A stretch of DNA of 64,000 nucleotides from Sipunculus nudus (GCA_026874595.1 CM049320.1:29190714-29254713); one strand, 5' to 3'; shown: positions 38,601-45,564, counted from the first letter of the stretch. Notes: generated by a model from the letters alone, not told the origin. Numbers and translations: made by a program.

Positions 38601-40733
38601 TTCTGGTTTCCATGGAGACTTTTCATAGGTCTCTCAATGTGTCGAGAATGAAGATTCTAGGTCCAGTCGTTACGATTTGTGCCACGTTAACAGATGACAG
38701 CATCCTTAAAGGTCTCAAAAATTGAGGAAAAATCGTAAAAAATCTAAAAATACAGGTGGCGCCACCAGTCTGCAGGAACTGATGGAACGTCTCATGATCA
38801 ATATGTATGCCAAAAATCATGACCATCAGTCAAGTAGTTAATGAGATATTGAAGTTTTTGTATGAAATTTTTGACTTTTCGGGGGGGGGGGGGGGGGGGG
38901 GTACTTTGGGGCCCCATAGCTCAAAGGATATGGGTAACAGAGACCTAATTTCTGGTTTCCTAGGAGATTTTTCATGGACCTCTCAGAATCCCAAGTTACA
39001 AGGTTCTAGGTCCAGTGGTTACGATTTGTGCCTGGTTAACGGACGGACGGACGACGGACAAAGAGAGATCGCTATAGCTCAGATGACTTTCAGTCAGCTG
39101 AGCTAAAAACCCACTCAGTCAGCTGAGCTGAATAAAATTCCTTTTTTTTTCCTTCAGAAATTTTATGGAAAGGAGGGTGGAAAATGGACTGGAAGAAACA
39201 AATGGACTGTGGACACTGAAAACCAAACATCACCCGAAGCAAGTTGATAGCTTCAACTGTGGAATCCACATCTTATTTGTGAGTAACATTAACTTAGTTA
39301 TACATTTGTTTCTTTGGTATCCAAATTCATCTAGAGCTTGTAACTTATTACATACTTAATGAATTTTCAAGTGTGTTCTCGAAGGTTTGAGACTATGGAA
39401 TCTGCATGGTAATGCACTTTACCACCTGTACGATGGTCAAAATGCAATAGCTAGAGCTCAGCATGACTAAAAGTCATCTGAGCTAAAAAAAAATTTTTGT
39501 GCATGTGCTTAGAAAAGAGTCCGATGGAGAAGCTCGCTTATATTGGGATCACAACTTTATCAAGATGACCTTCAAATTGTTCACTTATTGAAAAGAAAGA
39601 AAGACATCTCTAGAGTGGATGAAGACTTTTCAAGATTTTGCATAACAAAATATTCTAAAGAAATTTGGACTGGTGTTGCCAGAAATTTCTACAATTTCTC
39701 ACATGAATTGACTTTACAGTATGCTCGCCATCACCTCAGTCACACCGATCTACCGCTCAAGTTTGACCCACAGAGTGAGAGAGTAAACATAGCTCGCGAG
39801 CTCCTCAATAAGAAAGGTAATTATACTTAAAGTTATTTTTTTACAGTGATATGACTTTTGTTAGGCCCTTGTGACCTCTCAGAATGAAAAGTTACAAGAT
39901 TCTAAGTCCAGCGGTTACGGTTTGTGCCAGGTTAACGGACAGACGGACGGACGGACAGACGACGGACAAAGAGTGATTGCTATAGCTCAGCATGACTGAA
40001 AGTCAGCTGAGCTAAAAATCATGACCATCTGTATTGTAGTTATTGAGATGTTGCATTTTTTTTAAATCAAATTTTCCATTATTCTGGGGGGTAATTGGGA
40101 GCCCCACAGCTCAAATGATATGGGTAACAGAGACCTTATTTCAGGTTTCCATGGAGACTTTTCATAGGTCTCTCACTGTGTCAAGAATGAAGATTCTAGG
40201 TCCAGTCTTAACGATTTGTGCCCTGTTAACAGATGTCAACATTTTTAAAGACCTCAAAAACAGAGAAAACAATTCGTAAAGAACCGAAAAATACAGGTGG
40301 CGCCACCAGTCTGCAGAAACTGATGAAACATCCCATGATCAATATGTATGCCAAAAATCATAACCATCAGTGATGTAGTTAATGAGATATTAAAGTTTTT
40401 GTATGAAATTTTTTACTATTCTGGGGGTACTTTGGGGCCAAATAGCTCGAAGGATATGGGTAACAGAGACCTAATTTCTCGTTTCCAAGGAGATTTTTCA
40501 TTGACCTCTCAGAATGTTAAGTTACAAGATTCTAAGTCCAGCGGTTACGATTTGTGCCAGGTTAACGGACAGACGGACGGACAGACGGACAAAGAGTGAT
40601 CGCTATAGCTCAGCATGACTGAAAGTCAGCTGAGCTAAAAATCATCTTTTTAGGCAGTAACTTATGTAGATTACAAATGTAATAATTTTTTTTTACAGGA
40701 AGTTCACCTAAAATGCAACAGAGCCTACAGTAA
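11264..40733 (+). CDS. CaRF-like / MULE transposase / SWIM / Ulp1-protease fusion gene (17 exons, 1201 aa)
   Basis: Exons: 11264-11417, 21512-21684, 21960-22088, 23928-24071, 26468-27164, 27867-28108, 28518-28693, 29323-30128, 32644-32772, 33170-33232, 33497-33633, 35005-35142, 35546-35614, 36214-36302, 39158-39278, 39513-39816, 40699-40733 (TAA). They total 3606 nt, and every junction phase matches. Domain order: CaRF-like N-terminus (about 1-200), MULE DDE core (about 200-570), SWIM zinc finger (653-667), variable linker, Ulp1 peptidase (about 950-1090), C-terminal tail. Inferred catalytic residues are D357, D418 and E535 (transposase), and H1015, D1032, Q1077 and C1083 (protease). Family knowledge: MULE enzymes cut and join DNA, and Ulp1 enzymes cleave SUMO-like tags. 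What the fusion does is unknown: it may be an active transposon, a domesticated gene, or one member of a large family. A possible poly(A) signal AATAAA lies at 41014-41019. Confidence 0.85.
11627..11651. repeat. Long G homopolymer (G25), one of about ten G/C tracts
   Basis: Others: G11 9107-9117, C23 10517-10539, G18 16754-16771, G13 22934-22946, C27 32501-32527, G21 38881-38901, C17 52107-52123, C16 53454-53469, C19 63629-63647. They are striking in an AT-rich background. Exact lengths may be affected by sequencing. Confidence 0.9.
12290..13560. other. No gene recognised: AT-rich part of intron 1
   Basis: A CA/TA-rich microsatellite patch at 13180-13360. The 135-codon minus frame at 11880-12287 is A/T-run driven, with no recognisable motif. 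Nothing else supported. Confidence 0.5.
13775..14660 (-). repeat. 45-bp satellite array, inverted orientation
   Basis: Minus-strand monomers of the 45-bp family (CCTGCCAGGTATGTGTCATG ... AGATATGAGCCTAACAATAA). It is more diverged than the arrays at 31.5 and 45.5 kb, with indels. It sits directly downstream (in minus sense) of pseudo-exon 5, so the satellite and exon fragments may have been inverted together. Confidence 0.85.
14749..15125 (-). pseudogene. Inverted pseudo-exon 5 fragment (transposase), copy 1
   Basis: Reverse-strand reading matches the first half of exon 5 of the fusion gene, from the ELVQEG region through DDLIFF to VTDGQEKET. It has small deletions, loss of frame in the MFDEKR stretch, and a longer A-run in the FF codons. 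A downstream 25-base piece at 15216-15240 matches SVFLRLDE of exon 8, so exon pieces are joined out of order. It lies in intron 1, antisense to the host transcript. Confidence 0.8.
15340..15900 (-). pseudogene. Inverted pseudo-exon 5 fragment (transposase), copy 2
   Basis: Longer and better preserved: it reads TIRNHIYQASIKLCYSKIDQ, then the LLEATYKTTKYALPLFF region, and on to the FGMVDFCEAE region near 15340-15400. The first catalytic Asp is changed to Glu (EATYK), and a frameshift follows PLFF. Bases 15900-15965 continue with a piece of exon 8 (SWIM side, FPKWGWS). Copies 1 and 2 share about 60 bases of flanking sequence (14690-14750 and 15247-15305), so this block is a tandem duplication. 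Confidence 0.82.
16138..16560. repeat. Segmental duplication, left copy
   Basis: About 425 bp nearly identical to 17763-18195, in direct orientation and starting 1.6 kb apart. The copies flank the pseudo-exon 8 cluster. The content is degenerate 45-bp satellite (TTGTTAGGCT, minus-strand sense) and a block GAGAGAGGACCCTGATGCAT. Confidence 0.85.
16740..16975 (+). repeat. Hairpin-ended dispersed element (3' part)
   Basis: It contains a G18 tract (16754-16771), the TATGGGTAACAAAGACCTAA block and the terminal hairpin TAGCTCAG...CTGAGCTA at 16941-16971. It is adjacent to the pseudo-exon 8 cluster. Confidence 0.75.
16985..17721 (-). pseudogene. Inverted pseudo-exon 8 fragments (SWIM), rearranged
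   Basis: On the minus strand, 17721-17200 matches exon 8 from MWNHPREVVKLVLG through the intact finger SCTCMDWQKHHLPCKHFCAV to SALEKSLMLL. It then jumps back to the exon start (CQYNSFLPTWLWNRPREVV, about 17160-17040) and ends with a second short finger piece, HHLPCKHFCAV (about 17030-16985). A frameshift sits near SVFP (17403). The layout is a head-to-tail, partly deleted duplication. No flanking introns of the source gene are carried along. Confidence 0.8.
17763..19600 (-). repeat. Segmental duplication right copy plus degenerate 45-bp satellite
   Basis: 17763-18195 duplicates 16138-16560. Part of it (the GACCTGTCACCCAG ... GAAACCTGA block) appears a third time at about 19260-19440. Between and after lie irregular minus-sense 45-bp monomers (GGCAGGTTATTGTTAGGCTC). 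An unrelated 'CGCCCCCTACAGGC' family fragment (minus) lies at about 19010-19200. Confidence 0.7.
19870..20820. repeat. Tandem repeat, period about 205-245 bp
   Basis: The block TTACACCCTGTATTATTCCC recurs at about 20183, 20387 and 20631. The TTTCACATAGCAT and AAGTAAAACATTAA blocks recur in step. About 3.5 imperfect units, in intron 1 of the fusion gene. No coding potential is seen. Confidence 0.75.
21512..24071 (+). CDS. Fusion gene exons 2-4: CaRF-like DNA-binding region
   Basis: Exon 2 (21512-21684) reads KTYGFHLDFDGIPYVILGRR followed by LMECQNGPDRNKA. Exon 3 (21960-22088) contains the NCPAAIYMREIAKFPQYK segment. It is in a different frame from the longest open frame there and starts right after a TAG acceptor. 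Exon 4 (23928-24071) starts ITNDDLYLRAKIASDIRQ. This pattern of an LDFDG(I/V)P core, a CPA(x)(I/V) block and a short basic region is what I know from proteins annotated as calcium-responsive transcription factor-like (ALS2CR8/CaRF) in invertebrates; assignment is by memory of motifs only. Exon 4 ends GAG before GCAAGT, so intron 4 is predicted to be GC-AG. Confidence 0.75.
22217..23803 (+). repeat. Hairpin-ended dispersed element, long copy (about 1.6 kb)
   Basis: It begins ACAAGGGACCCATGGGTC (palindrome 22227-22238) and ends with the hairpin TAGCTCAG...CTGAGCTA (23770-23800) plus AAAA. The interior includes the repeat shared with 1690-2250 and a G13 tract. In intron 3 of the fusion gene. Whether it is one element or nested ones cannot be settled by eye. 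Confidence 0.6.
24330..24557 (+). repeat. Hairpin-ended dispersed element, truncated
   Basis: It carries CAGGTGGCACCACCAGTC, a GTTAATGGCC...GACTGACAAACGG block and a decayed terminal hairpin ending CTGAGCTAAAAA. It abuts the next element, which starts ACAAGTGACCC, with no spacer. Confidence 0.65.
24556..24862 (+). repeat. Hairpin-ended dispersed element, short complete copy (about 305 bp)
   Basis: Left palindrome GACCCATGGGTC at 24564-24575, right hairpin at 24829-24859 followed by AAAA. This is the smallest apparently full-length copy and the best guide to the ends. Confidence 0.8.
24961..25260 (+). pseudogene. Decayed copy of fusion-gene promoter and exon 1
   Basis: It contains TGACGTCA at 24990-24997, the GGAATGGG(T/C)CAGACTATTTGG block, the poly-T leader and the exon 1 reading AAKFDWRKDNLNGYVTNIEQ. 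The third codon is TGA (25132-25134) where exon 1 has TGG, and the donor is lost near 25240. It is thus a non-functional copy in intron 4, on the same strand as the host gene. Confidence 0.8.
25374..25990 (+). repeat. Hairpin-ended dispersed element, complete copy (about 615 bp)
   Basis: Left palindrome 25381-25392, followed by CAGCTGACTGGGAAGAG. Right hairpin 25955-25985. The interior matches the first kilobase of the 36.8-39.1 kb copy and has one unit of the about 275-bp repeat. Confidence 0.8.
26468..28693 (+). CDS. Fusion gene exons 5-7: MULE DDE transposase domain
   Basis: Exon 5 (26468-27164) carries TIRNHIYQASIKLRYSKIDQ, typical of the region before the DDE fold. It then has the first acidic residue in LLDATYKTTKYALP and the second in FGMVDFCEAEI. 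Exon 6 (27867-28108) supplies CDFHREQAW, the C-x2-H motif characteristic of MULE transposases between the second D and the final E. Exon 7 (28518-28693) supplies the third acidic residue in NTNNGIERQNR. All three are present, so the domain is predicted to be competent for catalysis. The exon 7 donor, AG before GTTTCA, is weak, but it gives the correct phase to the SWIM exon. No stop or frameshift is seen. Confidence 0.85.
27200..27490 (+). repeat. Hairpin-ended dispersed element (3' part)
   Basis: Shares TTTTTGTATGAAATTTTTTA, the G-run, ATATGGGTAACAGAGACCTA and GGTTAACGGACAGACGGACG. The terminal hairpin at 27452-27483 is the 32-nt variant with CATGACT and a GAA loop. In intron 5 of the fusion gene. 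Confidence 0.75.
27491..27683 (+). repeat. Hairpin-ended dispersed element, short 3' fragment
   Basis: Matches the tail of the 22.2-23.8 kb copy (CAAAGACCCAGTTTTTGGCT ... GACGGAC) and ends with a hairpin at 27646-27676. Placed directly after another copy, i.e. nested or serial insertion. Confidence 0.7.
28130..28480 (+). repeat. Hairpin-family left end (fragment) in intron 6
   Basis: ACTAGGGACCCATGGGTCTT then GACGCTCCGCTG. No hairpin end follows before exon 7. The remaining intron sequence shows a short duplicated phrase, ACTAG(T)...ACCTTTTGTAGT, near 28411-28482. Confidence 0.55.
28772..28862 (-). pseudogene. Short inverted fragment of exon 1
   Basis: The reverse strand matches the YVTNI...HDLVKAYELD part of exon 1 only. 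It lies in intron 7 of the host gene, antisense. Confidence 0.7.
29323..30128 (+). CDS. Fusion gene exon 8: SWIM zinc finger and basic linker
   Basis: After PTWLWNRPREVVKHVLGRW comes SCTCMDWQKHHLPCKHFCAV, a SWIM finger of the form CxCx9CxH (residues 653, 655, 665 and 667). This finger commonly follows MULE transposase domains and is thought to bind DNA or partner proteins. The rest of the exon is polar, with a Lys/Arg-rich stretch (SGKRTLPSLPLRRISKKIKQ) that could serve as a nuclear localisation signal. I end the exon at CAAG before GTATGA (30128) because phase 1 then matches the next exon; without splicing, the frame runs to a TAA at 30211. This leaves an alternative unspliced product that lacks the protease. 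Confidence 0.83.
30715..31475 (-). pseudogene. Inverted promoter + exon 1 copy with an intact exon 1
   Basis: On the minus strand, 31475-31360 matches the GGAATGGGTCGGAC...TATTTACTGATATAGGTC leader. This is interrupted by foreign sequence at 30920-31360. Then 30890-30734 is a full exon 1 with open frame: ATG, SWAAKFAWRKDSLNGYLTTI to FFGRT, and the donor GTTTGT. Unlike the other copies, it has no stop and keeps its splice donor. It sits in intron 8, antisense to the gene. The CRE was not found in what remains of the leader. Confidence 0.75.
30925..31320. repeat. Tandem pair of about 184-bp units
   Basis: CTATGTTCAGGAGC recurs about 184 bp apart, near 30998 and 31182, together with CACACCAAAAAT and GCGAAAAAAAGTC blocks. 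It interrupts the inverted exon 1 copy. Confidence 0.7.
31500..32400 (+). repeat. 45-bp satellite array within intron 8 of the fusion gene
   Basis: About 20 monomers in gene orientation, each with CCAGGTATGTGT or a close variant (CCAGGTATATGT, CCAGGTAAGTGT). It is open in several frames (EYRYEPNNNLPG in one). It is followed by a C27 tract at 32501-32527, just before exon 9. Confidence 0.93.
32644..33633 (+). CDS. Fusion gene exons 9-11: linker leading into the protease
   Basis: Exons 32644-32772, 33170-33232 and 33497-33633 all start in phase 1. The first is Ala/Thr/Ser-rich and looks disordered (ADTKVDSVAARPATDTVVTS). The second is only 63 nt (VVSDVRVIHDSLQPGVSNSV). The third enters a folded region (VPAKEWLFNSSTGKAVTKVG, ending GQDGWLTDQ); the GWLTDQ-VVDAYLELL junction resembles the WLxDxxI start of Ulp1/SENP domains. 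Exons 9 and 10 both begin and end in phase 1, so either could be skipped without breaking the frame. Confidence 0.7.
33690..34712 (+). repeat. Hairpin-ended element with internal tandem repeat of about 160 bp
   Basis: The block GGGTGCTCAAAATCATGTTT recurs (imperfectly) near 33842, 34003, 34147, 34306 and 34496, each with TAGGTCACCATGACC. The right end is GTTAACGGCCGGACAG...TTCAGCTGAGCTAAAAA, with a decayed hairpin. In intron 11. Confidence 0.75.
35005..39278 (+). CDS. Fusion gene exons 12-15: Ulp1/SENP (C48) cysteine protease domain
   Basis: Exons 35005-35142, 35546-35614, 36214-36302 and 39158-39278. The catalytic His is in GCHWTLIVVDC. The Asp is in IIWLYDPMGETEH, exactly 17 residues after the His, as in yeast Ulp1 (His514 to Asp531). 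The oxyanion Gln and nucleophile Cys are in KQVDSFNCGIHIL, six residues apart, as in Ulp1 (Gln574 to Cys580). The complete tetrad and conserved spacing argue for selection on protease function. Family members remove SUMO or related tags; the actual substrate here is unknown. The 2.9-kb intron before exon 15 holds the largest hairpin-ended repeat of the window. Confidence 0.85.
36833..39107 (+). repeat. Hairpin-ended element, 2.3 kb, with internal about 275-bp tandem array
   Basis: Left palindrome at 36840-36851, followed by GCTCAGCTGACTGG; right hairpin at 39075-39105. The core 37130-38175 holds about four units carrying GGTGGCGCCACC at 37169, 37439, about 37720 (one mismatch), 37998 and 38147. 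G21 lies at 38881-38901. It occupies most of intron 14, just before the exon with the protease Cys. Open frames over the array track the repeat and are not genes. Confidence 0.8.
39420..39490 (+). repeat. Hairpin-ended element, terminal fragment
   Basis: Only the end remains: AGCTCAGCATGACT, AAA, AGTCATCTGAGCT plus poly-A (39455-39485). The poly-A leads straight into the acceptor region of exon 16. Confidence 0.7.
39513..40733 (+). CDS. Fusion gene exons 16-17: C-terminal tail
   Basis: Exon 16 (39513-39816) follows the catalytic Cys exon in phase 0. It reads LILGSQLYQDDLQIVHLLKR through to LKFDPQSERVNIARELLNKK, with a likely final protease helix. Exon 17 (40699-40733) adds GSSPKMQQSLQ and a TAA. 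The first ten residues of exon 16 (KRVRWRSSLI) do not look like the hydrophobic segment usually found after NCG in this family, and the +2 frame of the same bases reads ESDGEARL. A small frameshift or a different acceptor is possible. The exon 17 call rests on splice signals and phase only. Confidence 0.6.
39850..40018 (+). repeat. Hairpin-ended element, 3' fragment
   Basis: GACCTCTCAGAATGAAAAGT, GGTTAACGGACAGACGGACG, hairpin 39983-40014. Immediately followed by another copy. Confidence 0.75.
40019..40642 (+). repeat. Hairpin-ended element copy in intron 16
   Basis: Two related half-units in tandem (CATGGAGACTTTTCATAGG then CAAGGAGATTTTTCATTG), GGTGGCGCCACC at 40296-40307, hairpin 40606-40637. 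It ends 56 bp before exon 17. Confidence 0.75.
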
Positions 40734-41019
40734 CCCTTCAAGAATCACAGGATGGCAAGTTCACCTTGGACGAGGGTAGATTCGTTACACAATTAATACC
40801 AATTACATATCAGACTGGGCTATTATTTTAGGTTCTAGTATACAGCAAATTGCAATTTAACATTTCAAAGGCAAAGTACCAAAAAATGATCAATTAATAA
40901 TCTATTGATCTGTCACCAGTCATTTTTAATTTTCGTTCATTTATTATGATTGTAAAACCGATTCCTACCACTGTGTGCAAAATATAAAAACTTGACTAGG
41001 GATGACCAAAGGGAATAAA

Positions 41020-41995
41020 CAGATGAATACTCTTGTTCATTGTCAGGTAATGTAAAATATATATATTTTAATATCTGGCTAACATGAAAGAGGTATACTT
41101 TTTCAAATCAATAACATGCCTTCTGGTATTTCAAGTTACATGCATACATTACATATTACTGAGACTACTGTAATACTATGACTGTTCATCTGTGTAGATA
41201 GGGCAACTTATCCTTTCCGGATTAAAGTTTTTTCCTCAAATCTTGTATGAAGTTTCATGTATATCACAAATAATCCCTTCTGATTGCTAACCACAGTATC
41301 TGGTTACAAGCTTTGTAATGATTAATTCATGTTAATTGGTAAACGTTAATTCTTTGACTGTCTGTTTATACAATATTGCCTGTATAAATGAAAAATAGCA
41401 TATGTACATGAAAACATGCAGACCTCTGAAAAAAATATACAAGTGAATAATAGTCTGAATAAAATGTTCCTAATGTATAATTGGAGCCAATTACCTTAAT
41501 GCATTTACCTGTGTAACAGTATTAACAGTTAAAACTCCAAGTCACAGGCAAGGGCAACCAATGTTTCAGGCAGTTAAGTTTTGTTGTTATAACCTATTGT
41601 AGGCAGCCAAAAGCAAGTCTCAGGCAATGCCCTGGGGAAAAAGAAACCAGGTTTGGGCAGTCTAAAACCCTACTGAGTGATACTGACCTTGAATACTCAA
41701 ATACATTTATATTATATTTATATCATCTTTACAGCAATCAAACTATAACCAGCCTTGCTTCACAATCTTGAGGCGAAATTTTCCCCAGCTGAATGTAGAC
41801 ACCATAAACATCAGGCAGGTGCTTCATTTGATACCCGTTGGTCAAATTAAAATTATCTGGGAATCCTGAAAGCATAATAGATAATGTTAACTAACACAGC
41901 TGAGAAATCAGGGATTGCATTATTATGTAACCCTTTCAACTTAGCTTAAGCCACGCAATTTTTTTTTTCCTATCTAAAAAAATGTGAAGTTCAAG

Positions 41996-42051
<56 letters not shown>

Positions 42052-42734
42052 GTAATATGGAAAGAGAGTGACCGAAATTAGAATGATGGGATTACTTATC
42101 TTATGCCAAATATATTTGTTTACTGTTTTTGTATTCACAAATGAATAAACTCAGTACTGAAAACCTTATGCATGTGTTTTTTCTGGTATTGTTTTTATAT
42201 TAAAGCAGTAGTCATGAGACAAAGAAAAGAATAAAGCAGAATAATTAAACACTTAATCTGCAGAAGTATAACACTAATAATTATAAGTGAAGGCCATATT
42301 CTACACATAGGACATAGAAGCCATATTTCATTTTAGGATGAAAGTGATAAAAATTAAAGGGGGATTTGGTACACAGAAACTCTGTACCTTGGTCTAATTT
42401 GTATTTTTATTTTAACGGTCATCTGGTTTGTGTGAACAAAAATCTTTTTGCGCCAATTCCATTAATTTTATCTATGCGTAACCCTTGCAGAACCCAAACA
42501 ATCGCAATTTGCTCAGGCCTGTTATTTGGTTATAAATTCTTAATAATATGCAGAAAAAGCTGTTCATGGATGTTTGTCGCCAGGATTTGGCAGTAAGTGC
42601 AAATCTGAATGATATTCATTTAAATTGAAAATAAAAAAAAAATACCTTGATAGGTTCACATACTACATAGTTCTCATCAAATTGCAATCATCAAATCACT
42701 AAATAAAGTCACTAAATAAAATTCACTGCACTAA
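41020..42734. other. No gene recognised: intergenic after the fusion gene
   Basis: AT-rich with one (AT)n tract. A stretch at about 41735-41875 follows an acceptor-like TTTACAG and is open for 43 codons, but it has no donor, no partner exon and no family I recognise. Confidence 0.45.
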
Positions 42735-44830
42735 CTAAACCTACCTTGGTATGTATAGTTGCCAGGGGACACTTTCACAAATTAGGGAGGATGAATCATT
42801 GGTTTGACTCCATGTGGCATGTCTTCATGCTTGCCCAGTGCAGGCTTGGAGCCAAAATCAATCCTTTTCCTGTCACCAATGCCCCCGAATCCTTTAAGAG
42901 AAAACATTTTTTTTTTATAATTTTGATGGGCGTCGTTTCAAACTGCATAGAAATTCTGCCCTCTAAGGACATCGCCCCCTACAGGCAAAAATGTAAACTA
43001 AAAACCACATGCAAAACTTAATGAATTTGGCAAGCGAGTACCAGTAGTAGTAACTTGCCAAACAGGGCTGGTAATATTTGTAGGTGCAGGTTGCACAAGT
43101 TTAAACAATTATATATAGCATATCTCAGTATCTGAAATAGCTGGATTTTCAAATAAGATACATCAATACTTGGAACAGAACACGTGCCGTTGGCTGTGGT
43201 TCATCCTTGCAAGCAAATAAAACGATCATGTAACTGCCCATTTAATTTTAAAAATATAAAAAATTAACTCGGAGTAAAATGTGAGTTATTTACTGCATTA
43301 ATTAACAAAACCTTCCTTAGTATGCATAGTTTAAGGTTACATTCACAAAGTACCAGATAGTGAACCGTTGGTTTGGCCCTCCATGCAGCACGTCTTCACG
43401 CTTCCACGTGTACAATAAAAAAGGCCTTGGAGTCCAAATTGATTCCCCTTTCCGGTCACCAACGCCCCCTACTTCCTTCAGATATAAAATATTAATTTTT
43501 TATTGGTGTCGTTTAAACTGCAAATTACGTTTTCCCTCCGAATAAATTGACCCCTACAGGCAAAAATGGAAACTAAACGGCTTGTTCCACTGAATGAACT
43601 CCAAGTGAACACCGGCAACCTGCCAAACAGGGCTGGTTATATTTGTAAGTGCAGGTTGCACAAGTTTAAACAAATATATATAGCATATCTTAGTATCTGA
43701 AATAGCTGGATTTTCAAATAAATAAAATCACTACTTGGAACAGAACACGTGCCGTCGGCCAATGTGCTTCATCCTTGCAAGCAAATAAAACGATCATGTA
43801 ACTGCCCATTTAATTTTACAAATACAAAAAAAAAATTAAATCAGTGGGCTGACATGCCTCTCATTAACAAAATGGGAGTTATTTACTGCATTAATTAACA
43901 AAACCTTCCTTAGTATGCATAGTTTAAGGTTACATTCACAAAGTACCAGATAGTGAACCATTGGTTTGGCCCTCCAAGCAGCACGTCTTCACGCTTCCAC
44001 GTGTACAATAAAAAAGGCCTTGGAGTCAAAATTGATTCCCCTTTCCTGTCACCAACACCCCCTACTTCCTTCAGATATAAAAAATTATTTTTTTATTGGT
44101 GTCGTTTAAACTGCAAATTACGTTTGCCCTCCGAATAAATTGCCCCCTACAGGCAAAAGTGTAAACTAAACGGCTTGTTCCACTGAATGAACTCCAAGTG
44201 AACACCGGCAACCTGCCAAACAGGGCTGGTTATATTTGTAGGTTCAGGTTGCACAAGTTTAAACAAATATATATAGCATATCTTAGTATCTGAAATAGCT
44301 GGATTTTCAAATAAAATACATCACTACTTGAAACAAAAACACGTGCCGTTGGCTAATGTGCTTCATCCCTGCAAGCAAATAAAACGATCGTGTAACTGCC
44401 CATTTAATTTTAAAAATACAAAAAAATAACTCAGTGGGAGGACATGCCTCTCATTAACAAAATGTGAGTTATTTACTCAATTAATTGACAAAACCTTCCT
44501 TAGTACGCATAATTAAAGGTTACATTCACAAAGTACCAGATAGTGAACCGTTGGTTTGGCCCTCCATGCAGCACGTCTTCACGCTTCCACGTGTACAATA
44601 AAAAAGGCCTTGGAGTCCAAATTGATTCCCCTTTCCGGTCACCAACGCCCCCTATTTACTTCTGATGAAAAAAACATTTAACAATTTTCATGGGTGTCGA
44701 TTCATTCAAAATACAAAGAAAGTTTGCCTTCTGACGACATCGCCCCCTACAGGCAACGGTGAAAACTAAATCAAATGCACTCCCAAATGAACTTGTCAAT
44801 TAAAAATCAGGAAATGCCAACCACGGCTAG
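42735..44830. repeat. Tandem array of about 590-bp units (3 close + 1 diverged copy)
   Basis: AAAACCTTCCTTAGTA(T/C)GCAT recurs at 43307, 43900 and 44490; a diverged copy begins near 42737. Each unit carries CCGTTGGTTTGGCCCTCCA, CCACGTGTACAATAAAAAAG, a CCCCTTTCC(G/T)GTCACCAAC block and CCCCTACAGGC. The short ORFs over each unit follow the repeat and are not genes. Single fragments of the family lie near 19010-19200, 19640-19800 and 30530-30600. Confidence 0.9.
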
Positions 44831-45564
44831 TAAAATATCTGTTCTTATGAATAAAAAAAAATATTAATAACAAGACTTTTATTGATTTAACTTAACAAAT
44901 GGATAATTAGCCCGATTGAGTTAAAAAAAGTAAACTAAACCACAGGGTCCACCTAGGGAACCCAAGTAACTTTCCATGAAAGGCTATAGTCCGTTTCATC
45001 CCCTCATGTCCACCAGTTTTTTGCTATGAATATTTTTATTTGTTACATTTCAAGGGAAACAATTATAGTGTAGAGGAGAGGATTACAGAACCTATTTTTC
45101 AACTAGGTAACTAAATTCCTACCTTATTCCCTATTTGAATAACAGAATTTTCTGAAAATCTGAGAAATCAGTCTACATTTTACAACATATCAGACCCACT
45201 TAAGGCGGTCAAGGTCATTTGTCACATGCAAAAACAGCATCAACTGACAGCTGCTGATTGGATGATCTCATGTAAACACGCTTAAAAATATAACCAGCTA
45301 AAACAAAGATGGCTACTTATGGAGGGACACACAATACCTGCCAGATCATGATAAAGAGACTAAAATGTTGTAAAACATGAACAGGGGATTTATTGTAAAA
45401 TTCTTAACTGCCATATTAGGTTGTCACTTCCATTTGTTGTTTACTTGTAAAATATTGAAAAATATAAACTTTTAGGTAAGTACTCTACAAAAAAACAGGT
45501 GGACAGCAGGTGGTGAAATGGACTATAGTAGAAATATATTTAAATGAATAATAACATTTGTTAT
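44831..45564. other. No feature seen
   Basis: AT-rich unique-looking sequence between the 590-bp array and the large satellite. Confidence 0.5.

Noticed and set aside
41735-41875. Possible extra 3' exon after an acceptor-like TTTACAG
   Set aside because: Joined to exon 16 in its required phase it gives a stop after four residues. It has no donor or recognisable family.
42001-42054. AT tract as a possible origin or regulatory site
   Set aside because: A plain dinucleotide microsatellite like those at 3384 and 10043, with nothing specific around it.
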